From Cardiobacteriaceae bacterium (GTDB taxonomy: Bacteria > Pseudomonadota > Gammaproteobacteria > Cardiobacteriales > Cardiobacteriaceae): a DNA stretch of 64,000 bases. A model generated the notes under the pieces. It saw nothing but the letters and a program-made list of their open reading frames with translations. It searched no databases and was not told the origin of the DNA. Positions within the stretch are counted from its first letter, which is position 1. Every line of letters begins with the position of its first letter. Position numbers and translations under genes: made by a program. Of the stretch, positions 53,558 to 64,000 are shown in pieces. The stretch lies in the NCBI GenBank assembly GCA_030525785.1, contig JAUNEA010000008.1, positions 1 to 64,000 of the forward strand, written 5' to 3'.

Positions 53558-54925
53558 ATGAGTTTGCAGTTGTTTAATAGTTTGAGCCGTCAGAAAGAAA
53601 TATTTACGCCTATAGAGGCTGGTAAAGTGGGTATGTATGTTTGTGGTATGACAGTTTACGATTATTGCCACATTGGTCATGCTCGGGTGATGGTGGTGTT
53701 TGATACGCTCGCTCGCCATCTGCGCCATTTAGGCTATGAGCTGAATTATGTACGCAATATCACGGATATTGATGACAAAATCATCAAACGTGCGCATGAA
53801 AACGGCGAAACCATGCAAGCGTTAACAGAGCGATTTATTGTGGCGATGAACGAAGATCAAAGCGCTTTGGGCTGCTTGCCACCTGATCACGAACCCAAAG
53901 CCACTGTTTACGTTCCACAAATGCTTTCACTCATTCAAATCTTGATGGATAAAGGCTTGGCGTACCGTGCTGAGAATGGCGATGTTTATTATCGCGTTCG
54001 TTTGTTTGAGGGTTACGGCAAATTGTCCAATAAAAATATTGATGAGTTACGAGCGGGCGAACGCGTGGCGGTGAACGATGCCAAAGAAGATCCGTTGGAT
54101 TTTGTGCTGTGGAAAGCGGCGAAAGAAGGCGAACCAAGTTGGGAAAGCGCGTGGGGCAATGGAAGACCGGGTTGGCATATTGAATGCTCTGCGATGGGCG
54201 AGGCGATGCTGGGTAAGCGCTTTGATATTCATGGTGGTGGTTTGGATTTGAAATTTCCACATCATGAATGTGAAATTGCACAAAGCGAGGGCGCGTGTGG
54301 GCATCAGCATGTGAATTATTGGTTGCACAATGGATTTGTGCAGATTGATAACGAAAAAATGAGCAAATCGCTGGGCAATTTCTTTACCGTGCGCGATGTG
54401 TTGCAAAAATACGATGGCGAGGTGGTGCGATATTTCATTTTGAGCAGCCATTATCGTGGGCCTTTGCATTACAGTGATGCTGCTCTTGATGAGGCGAAAA
54501 AAAGTTTGCAACGTTTGTATACCGCTTTGGAACGCTCTGATGAACAAAGCGCTTTGGGCGTTCTGGACAAAGATTACGAAGCACGTTTTGATGAGGCGCT
54601 CAATGATGATTTGAACACGCCCAAAGCGCTTAGTATTTTGATTGAGTTGGCAAAACGTGTTAATGGCGGTGAAATAGTATTAAAATTAACATTGCATCAG
54701 CTGGCGAGCCGTTTGGGTCTGTTGCAACAAAATCCTGCAATTTTCCTTAAAGGCGTTTCCCAAAGCGCTTTGAGCGAAGTGGAAATTGTGGCGTTGATTG
54801 AAGAACGGCAAGCGGCGAAAAGTGCGAAAAATTATGCACGAGCTGATGAAATCCGCGCACAACTTGATGCATCTGGCATTGTGTTGAAAGATACCGCAAA
54901 GGGTTGTGAATGGCAGTATAAATAA
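53558..54925 (+). CDS. cysS: Cysteinyl-tRNA synthetase
   Basis: 455-residue class I synthetase. [16 protein letters not shown] gives the zinc Cys and HIGH signature, [12 protein letters not shown] and [10 protein letters not shown] give further zinc ligands, and KMSKSLGNF is the KMSKS loop. It starts with ATG after GAGGAATGAAGC. It carries several palindrome copies, e.g. [20 protein letters not shown] and VSQSALSEV, all at loops in less conserved parts. Confidence 0.97.
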   Translation: MSLQLFNSLSRQKEIFTPIEAGKVGMYVCGMTVYDYCHIGHARVMVVFDTLARHLRHLGYELNYVRNITDIDDKIIKRAHENGETMQALTERFIVAMNEDQSALGCLPPDHEPKATVYVPQMLSLIQILMDKGLAYRAENGDVYYRVRLFEGYGKLSNKNIDELRAGERVAVNDAKEDPLDFVLWKAAKEGEPSWESAWGNGRPGWHIECSAMGEAMLGKRFDIHGGGLDLKFPHHECEIAQSEGACGHQHVNYWLHNGFVQIDNEKMSKSLGNFFTVRDVLQKYDGEVVRYFILSSHYRGPLHYSDAALDEAKKSLQRLYTALERSDEQSALGVLDKDYEARFDEALNDDLNTPKALSILIELAKRVNGGEIVLKLTLHQLASRLGLLQQNPAIFLKGVSQSALSEVEIVALIEERQAAKSAKNYARADEIRAQLDASGIVLKDTAKGCEWQYK

Positions 54926-54962
54926 GGAAAACAGCTAGTTATTGGATATTTTTAGACAACAC

Positions 54963-55460
54963 ATGAATCATATGAAACAACGAGGATTTACTTTACTGGA
55001 ACTGATGATTGTCATTGCCATCATTGGCATTTTGGCGGCGATTGCTTTGTTTGCGTATCAAGACCAAATCTCACGCGCTCAAGTAACGCGTGTTTACGGT
55101 GAAACAGCAGCGGTGAAAACGATGGTTGATGAGGCGATTGGTAATGGCAAAACCATTGTGCGTGGTAGCCGTACGGTAACAACAGAAATTGCGCCCATTG
55201 GCTTGTATGAAGGGGAAGGAGCAGGAGATAAGCCGCGTTCGAATTTGGTAGAAAAAATTGACATTCTCCCTGATACCAGACCTACGCCTTCAGAGCTAGA
55301 AATTGTGGTGACGATGGGAGGCAATGTGAATGGCAGTATCAAAGGTACAAAAATTATCCATAAACGTGGTTTGGGAGGCGTGTGGAGTTGTGTTATCAAA
55401 CCTGCTGGTTCGCGTTGGAATAATTCTTTTGCCCCTTCAGCCTGTACGATAGACCCTTAA
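54963..55460 (+). CDS. Type IV pilin-like protein
   Basis: 165 residues. The class III signal is MKQRG followed by FTLLELMIVIAIIGILAAIA, with Glu at +5, so it is cleaved and methylated by prepilin peptidase and assembled in a type IV pilus or related filament. Two Cys near the C terminus (WSCVIK and SACTIDP) form the expected D-region disulfide. The start is uncertain (54963 or 54972); no ribosome site is clear. It stands alone between cysS and tilS with no other pilus genes. Confidence 0.85.
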   Translation: MNHMKQRGFTLLELMIVIAIIGILAAIALFAYQDQISRAQVTRVYGETAAVKTMVDEAIGNGKTIVRGSRTVTTEIAPIGLYEGEGAGDKPRSNLVEKIDILPDTRPTPSELEIVVTMGGNVNGSIKGTKIIHKRGLGGVWSCVIKPAGSRWNNSFAPSACTIDP

Positions 55461-55464
55461 AGTG

Positions 55465-58436
<2,972 letters not shown>

Positions 58437-58446
58437 GGAGTTGATG

Positions 58447-59259
58447 ATGCAATTGTGTGGTTTTGAGGTTGGGCAAGACAAAGCGCTTTTTGTCATTGCT
58501 GGGCCTTGCGTGATTGAATCCGAAAAACTGGCGATGGAAACGGCGGAGTATTTGAAAAAAGTGACTGAAGCACTGGGCATCAACTTCATTTACAAATCCT
58601 CCTTTGACAAAGCCAATCGTTCTTCTGAAAAAAGCTTTCGTGGTTTGGGCATGGCGGAAGGCTTGCGTATTTTGGCGAAAGTGAAAGCTGAGGTTGGCGT
58701 TCCTGTTTTGACCGATGTTCATGAAGATACGCCACTTGATGAAGTGGCTTCGGTGGTCGATGTGTTGCAAACGCCAGCGTTTTTGTGTCGCCAAACCAAT
58801 TTTATTAAAAACGTCTGCTCACAGGGTCTGCCTGTGAATATCAAAAAAGGTCAATTTCTTGCGCCATGGGATATGAAGCATGTGGCAGAGAAGGCGAAAA
58901 GCACAGGTAATCAGCAGATTATGCTTTGTGAACGAGGCGTTTCTTTTGGCTACAACACGCTGGTTTCGGATATGCGAGCCTTACCTGTTTTGGCAAGCTT
59001 TGATTGCCCTGTTGTTTTTGATGCGACACATTCCGTACAACAACCAGGAGGTTTGGGCGAGAAATCAGGCGGACAACGAGAATTTGTGCCTGTTTTGGCG
59101 CGTGCAGCGGTGGCCGTTGGCGTGTCTGGTGTTTTTATGGAAACACACCCTGACCCTGACAAAGCGCTTTCCGATGGCCCCAACTGCGTGCCGATGCATC
59201 AGTTTGCCGAATTATTAAAACCTTTATTGGCGCTCGATGCTGTTGTCAAAGCGCTTTGA
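58447..59259 (+). CDS. kdsA: 3-deoxy-D-manno-octulosonate 8-phosphate synthase
   Basis: Condenses PEP with arabinose-5-phosphate to Kdo-8-phosphate for LPS. 270 residues with [37 protein letters not shown] and [17 protein letters not shown] ends six bases before the ATG at 58447 (58444 is possible). It follows pyrG by 10 bases. A palindrome copy forms the last codons (VKAL). Confidence 0.96.
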   Translation: MQLCGFEVGQDKALFVIAGPCVIESEKLAMETAEYLKKVTEALGINFIYKSSFDKANRSSEKSFRGLGMAEGLRILAKVKAEVGVPVLTDVHEDTPLDEVASVVDVLQTPAFLCRQTNFIKNVCSQGLPVNIKKGQFLAPWDMKHVAEKAKSTGNQQIMLCERGVSFGYNTLVSDMRALPVLASFDCPVVFDATHSVQQPGGLGEKSGGQREFVPVLARAAVAVGVSGVFMETHPDPDKALSDGPNCVPMHQFAELLKPLLALDAVVKAL

Positions 59260-59274
59260 TTTTCCTCACATTAG

Positions 59275-60582
<1,308 letters not shown>

Positions 60583-60727
60583 CGATGCCTGAGCCATCAG
60601 CTGATTATCGTAAGTGGATTATCATGCTGTTGGGAGAGTAAACCAAAGCGCTTTGGTGAACAGCTTTTCCTAATCAGAGGAAAAGAGTTGCCAAAGCGCT
60701 TTGTTGCGATAGGCAAAGAGATGGGAA

Positions 60728-61234
60728 ATGATTGTGGAAACATTGAAACGCTGGCTGGATAATATGTTGATTGGCGTAGTGATCATTGGAGCGCTGGGAC
60801 TTTCTGCATACTTTTTTTGGCGTACGGAAGAAAATCGCCATTGGCAACAGGAGTTGGCAAAGCAAAAGCAGCAAGTTGATGAATTTAATGCGCAGCTTAA
60901 AGAAGAAAATGAAGCTGAGCAGGAAAATTTGAACCGTATTCGTGAGGGAAAAGCGGGTCAGGCATTGGCTTATCAAATTACGGAGTACACGGGCAAAATT
61001 CACCCTGATCAAATTCTTTTTGCTGTTACTGATGCCAATATTGCCTCTTTGCCTGATGTTGCTGGGCTGGAAGAGGTAGAGGAATATTATCAAGTTCGGC
61101 AATTGAAGCCGCCAAGCGTGACATTAGGATTGGGGGAATTTAAAGCAGAACAAAAGGCTTTACAGGAGCTTATGCCACCTGAGCCTGTTTTGGAATTGGA
61201 GTCGTTACCGTTAGAATCGGCGACACAACCATAG
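60728..61234 (+). CDS. FtsB-like septum protein (diverged)
   Basis: 168 residues: a short N terminus, one membrane helix (about 14-31), a coiled coil (about 35-75, rich in Glu, Gln and Lys), then YTGKIHPDQILFAV, which resembles the end of the FtsB/DivIC pattern, and a Pro/Glu-rich tail. FtsB normally lies after eno in gammaproteobacteria, as here. FtsB joins FtsL and FtsQ in the division complex. The extra ~60 residues are unusual. The 145-base spacer before it holds two palindrome copies. Confidence 0.6.
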   Translation: MIVETLKRWLDNMLIGVVIIGALGLSAYFFWRTEENRHWQQELAKQKQQVDEFNAQLKEENEAEQENLNRIREGKAGQALAYQITEYTGKIHPDQILFAVTDANIASLPDVAGLEEVEEYYQVRQLKPPSVTLGLGEFKAEQKALQELMPPEPVLELESLPLESATQP

Positions 61235-61244
61235 GAGTTTTGGA

Positions 61245-61751
61245 ATGCAGGTGGAAGAGAGTATTTTTGACGCGCAAGGATTTCGGTTCAATGTGGGCAT
61301 AGTGTTGATGAATGCTCAAGGGAAAGTATTTTGGGCAAAGCGCTTTGGTTATGAATCATGGCAGTTTCCACAAGGCGGTATGCATGCTGGGGAATCTGAT
61401 GAGCAAGCGATGTATCGTGAGTTGTATGAAGAGGTGGGATTGTTGCCTGAGCAAGTCAAACTTTTGGGGAAGACGGAAGATTGGCTACTCTACCGTTTGC
61501 CTGCACGATTCAGACGACCGCGCCGTCAAGGATTGATTCAATGCGTGGGACAAAAACAACGATGGTTTCTTTTGCAATTGCTGGTGGAAGATAGCGCCAT
61601 TAGCCTTAATCGCATTTCTCCTCCTGAATTTGACCGCTGGCAATGGGTGGACTATGACGAGCCTCCACGCACCGTTATCCATTTCAAACGCAAAGTCTAC
61701 GCCCAAGCACTCGAACAACTACGCCCCTATCTAAACCCCAAAGCGCTTTGA
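61245..61751 (+). CDS. rppH: RNA pyrophosphohydrolase RppH
   Basis: Nudix enzyme that removes pyrophosphate from mRNA 5' ends and so starts decay. 168 residues with FRFNVGIVLMN, WAKRFGYESWQFPQGG and the Nudix box (GGMHAGESDEQAMYRELYEEVGL, catalytic Glu pair). The KRFG in the first conserved block is close to the RRFG of E. coli, so here the palindrome matches a family residue pattern. The last codons (PKAL) are a palindrome copy that forms the edge of the downstream element. Confidence 0.93.
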   Translation: MQVEESIFDAQGFRFNVGIVLMNAQGKVFWAKRFGYESWQFPQGGMHAGESDEQAMYRELYEEVGLLPEQVKLLGKTEDWLLYRLPARFRRPRRQGLIQCVGQKQRWFLLQLLVEDSAISLNRISPPEFDRWQWVDYDEPPRTVIHFKRKVYAQALEQLRPYLNPKAL

Positions 61752-62010
61752 ATATCAATTCATGATTTAGGGCTGAGATTTATGATTTGGGGGACGTTGT
61801 CCCCCAAGCCCCCTACAAGGGGTGTTACACCCCTTGACCCCAGAGCATTAAAAAGTAAAACCCCCACCAAAACTTTGTTTTGAGTGGGGGTTTTACTTTT
61901 TAAAATACTTTGCGGGGTGCAGGGGCATCATGCCCCTGCTGGGGTTCGGGGCAAAGCCCCGAAAACATAGGCTTAACTCTAAATCATGAATTGATATTCA
62001 AAGCGCTTTA
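61739..62010. repeat. Second full multi-hairpin inverted element, convergent gene spacer
   Basis: Same core as 5440-5703: left arm with GGGGG-loop-CCCCC and AAGGGGTGT/ACACCCCTT hairpins, central stem AAAAAGTAAAACCCCCAC.../TTTACTTTTT, right arm with CAGGGGCAT/ATGCCCCTG and CGGGG-loop-CCCCG. The outer inverted repeat (61740-61770 and 61979-62009) again begins with AAAGCGCTTTG, but the sequence that follows is unrelated to that of the first copy. It lies between convergent rppH and the amidohydrolase and overlaps both stop regions. Confidence 0.85.
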
Positions 62011-63165
62011 GGCTTTAAATAGGTGGCTGTTTTTAGCGACATCGAGCATCATGTGTAAACCGTTGATGAAGCTTTCTTCGTCCAAGCCGAATTTAGGGTG
62101 ATGGTGTGGGTAGTTGAAGCCATTACCGCCTGAGCCGACAAAGGCATAGCAAGCAGGAGCGACTTCGCCAAAGGCGCTGAAATCTTCTCCGCCCATCATG
62201 GCAGGTAAGCTAACCACATTTTCTGCACCAAAGCGCTTTATGGCGAGTTCGCGCACAATTTGGGTTTTCTCTGGGTTATTCCAAGTGACGCTGTAACCGA
62301 TTTCATAGTTCAGAGTGTAGCGAGCGCCAGCGTTTTCGCACAAAGTTCTGATGAGGTTTTCGATAGCATTTCGTGCGAATTCGCGGTGAGCTTGGCTGGT
62401 TGTGCGGACGCTGCCTGTGAGTCTGGCTTCATCAGGGATAATATTTTGCGCGGTTCCTGCGTGAATCATGGTGTTGGAGATGACCATAGCATCATGAGGC
62501 GCAACTCTTCGTGCCACGATGCTTTGCAAAAGTGTGATGAATTGGGCGGCGATGATGACAGGGTCAATGGTTTGGTCAGGCATAGCTGCGTGACCGCCTT
62601 TACCATGAATGATGATGTTGTAGGCATCGGTATTGGCAGAGGCAGCGCCATCTTTGATGTCGATGATGCCTGTGTCGGAAGTGGAGAAGAGATGATGACC
62701 ATAGATGAAGTCAAAATCATTGAAATAGCCTGTTTTGACCATCTCTTGTGCGCCACCTGGTAATTTTTCTTCGGCGTGTTGGAAAATGGCGTGGATTTCG
62801 CCTGAGAATTCGTCCAGATGGTCGTTGATGTAGGCACAGGTTGCCATCAGAACAGCAGTGTGACCATCATGACCGCAGGCATGCATGATGCCATCTTTTT
62901 TCGATTTAAAGGGTAAGTCATCGCGTTCTTCTTGAATAGGCAAGGCATCAATATCAGCGCGTAAACCAATTTTCGCTCCTGCACGCCCTGTTTCAAAGAC
63001 GACTACTGCACTCGTTGGCGTTAAACGTTCAATACGCTTAACATTGTTGAGTTTGCTCATTTCGGAGACGATGTAGGCACTGGTTTCGTATTCTTCAAAG
63101 GAGAGTTCTGGGTGGGCGTGTAAGTGTCTGCGCCAAGTAATAAGTTGGTCTAAGTATTTTTGCAT
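62008..63165 (-). CDS. M20-family amidohydrolase
   Basis: 385 residues of the M20/HipO-AbgB type: RRHLHAHPELSFEE at the start, GLRADIDALP and the metal residues in HACGHDGHTA, HAEEKLPGGAQEM (catalytic Glu), GKGGHAAMP and MMGGEDFSAF. It removes acyl groups from N-acyl amino acids or cleaves p-aminobenzoyl-glutamate. The upstream AbgT-type transporter makes the latter or a related folate breakdown product likely. Its stop lies within a palindrome copy. Confidence 0.88.
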   Translation of the reverse strand: MQKYLDQLITWRRHLHAHPELSFEEYETSAYIVSEMSKLNNVKRIERLTPTSAVVVFETGRAGAKIGLRADIDALPIQEERDDLPFKSKKDGIMHACGHDGHTAVLMATCAYINDHLDEFSGEIHAIFQHAEEKLPGGAQEMVKTGYFNDFDFIYGHHLFSTSDTGIIDIKDGAASANTDAYNIIIHGKGGHAAMPDQTIDPVIIAAQFITLLQSIVARRVAPHDAMVISNTMIHAGTAQNIIPDEARLTGSVRTTSQAHREFARNAIENLIRTLCENAGARYTLNYEIGYSVTWNNPEKTQIVRELAIKRFGAENVVSLPAMMGGEDFSAFGEVAPACYAFVGSGGNGFNYPHHHPKFGLDEESFINGLHMMLDVAKNSHLFKA

Positions 63166-63246
63166 GATGATTTCCTAATTGATGAAAAGAAAGCAAAGCG
63201 CTTTGAGGTATTCAAAGCTTTTCAAAGCGCTTTGTTGGCGTAAAAC

Positions 63247-64000
63247 TTAAGGGTTGAGAAGGATAGAACCTCCAGGCCCTAAGGGTAAACCTAAAACGTA
63301 CCACAGCACCAAAAATGCCGTCCAAACGATGGAAAAGACAACACTGTAAGGCAAGAGCGTTGCAATAAGGGTTCCCATGCCGAAGTTTTTCACATAACGT
63401 TGGGCGAAGGTGAGAATCAGTGGCATATAAGGCATCATAGGGGTGATGGGGTTGGTGATGGAATCGCCTACGCGGTAAATCATTTGTGTGAAAGCTGGGT
63501 GGTAGCCGAGCAGCATCATCATAGGAACAAAAATGGGGGCAAGAATTGCCCATTTGGCCGATGCGCTACCAATCATCAGATTGATGCCAGCGGAGATGGC
63601 GATGATGCCTAAAATCAGTGTTATGCCACTTTGTCCTTGCAAGGCTTCTGCGCCTTTAATAGCAAGAATGGTACCCAGATGGCTCCAGTTGAAAAAAGCG
63701 AGCATTTGAGCAGCAAAGAACACAATCACAATATAGCCACCCATGCCTGACATGGATTCGTTCATCATACGAGCAATATCACGGCTTTCTTTGGCATTGC
63801 CTGATAAGCGAGCGTACACCACGCCAGGTATTAAGAAGATCACCGCCAAAATGAAGACAATACCATTCATCAGAGGCGATTTTTCAATCAGGCTACCTGT
63901 CTGGGCGTTGCGTAACAAAGCACCTTCAGGAACTGTCAAAAAGAGTAAGCCGATGATTAAAGCCAGCAAGGTGTAGTTAGCAGCACAAAGCGCTTTGTGT
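63247..64000 (-). CDS. abgT: AbgT-family transporter, 3' part (runs off the right edge)
   Basis: The last 250 residues are present; the frame stays open to the window edge. It has several membrane helices, with GGYIVIVFFAAQMLAFFNWS, GSASAKWAILAPIFVPMMMLLG and GDSITNPITPMMPY, typical of the C-terminal half of AbgT transporters that carry p-aminobenzoyl-glutamate or sulfonamides. It lies 81 bases before the M20 amidohydrolase, forming an uptake-and-cleavage pair. Two palindrome copies about 30 bases apart lie in the spacer. Confidence 0.88.
   Translation of the reverse strand, partial: HKALCAANYTLLALIIGLLFLTVPEGALLRNAQTGSLIEKSPLMNGIVFILAVIFLIPGVVYARLSGNAKESRDIARMMNESMSGMGGYIVIVFFAAQMLAFFNWSHLGTILAIKGAEALQGQSGITLILGIIAISAGINLMIGSASAKWAILAPIFVPMMMLLGYHPAFTQMIYRVGDSITNPITPMMPYMPLILTFAQRYVKNFGMGTLIATLLPYSVVFSIVWTAFLVLWYVLGLPLGPGGSILLNP

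Overview
The window looks like the chromosome of a Gram-negative gammaproteobacterium. It carries lipid A and LPS genes (msbA, lpxH, kdsA, a WaaE-like transferase), Tat export, a TonB-dependent receptor, lipoproteins, an OxyR with the two redox cysteines, and a dnaA-oriC-dnaN block. A Cardiobacteriales-type organism would fit, but this is a guess from gene style and is not shown by a marker gene. No rRNA or tRNA gene and no transposase was recognised.

The dominant signature is a 12-base palindrome, CAAAGCGCTTTG. By hand I count roughly 165 copies of its AAGCGCTT core in 64 kb, where about one is expected by chance. Copies lie between genes and inside genes in all three frames, so unrelated proteins carry QSAL, KRF or KAL(W) peptides. 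Copies are nearly absent from an AT-rich island at 47.05-52.35 kb.

Layout. 0-5.4 kb: nucleoside salvage, cdd-deoC-deoA diverging from nupC-deoD. 5.44-5.70 kb: a multi-hairpin inverted element, with a second copy at 61.74-62.01 kb and part of a third at the left edge. 5.7-11.3 kb: CheX phosphatase, CheY-like regulator, a membrane CheA-like kinase and two sugar-binding lipoproteins with no ABC transporter, with sdhE between the lipoproteins. 11.4-17.7 kb: two glycosyltransferases, msbA, dnaA, oriC, dnaN. 17.8-25.5 kb: tas, a QseC-like kinase, a zinc-type ArsR regulator with a His-rich protein, a CAP-domain surface lipoprotein, a flavin oxidase and an NhaP2 antiporter. 25.5-35.3 kb: a NERD protein that seems to have lost its motor core, trmA, bfd, an EamA transporter, mtn, ybaK, sanA, a HAD phosphatase, oxyR, an ion transporter and a CBS protein. 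35.4-43.2 kb: ygiW-qseB, a TonB receptor with a Fur box, an SPFH protein, tatABC, two Cof phosphatases and rpsT. 43.4-47.0 kb: hemL-pdxH-MTHFR-like-lpxH.

47.05-52.35 kb is an accessory island of small membrane proteins and lipoproteins. It has visible scars: a fragment of a second ppiB allele, a 36-bp direct repeat, a toxin-like gene with a replaced 3' end, and tandem near-identical membrane genes with a leftover third start. 52.4-64 kb returns to core genes: two cyclophilins, cysS, a type IV pilin, tilS, pyrG, kdsA, eno, an FtsB-like protein, rppH, an M20 amidohydrolase and the C-terminal part of an AbgT transporter that runs off the right edge.
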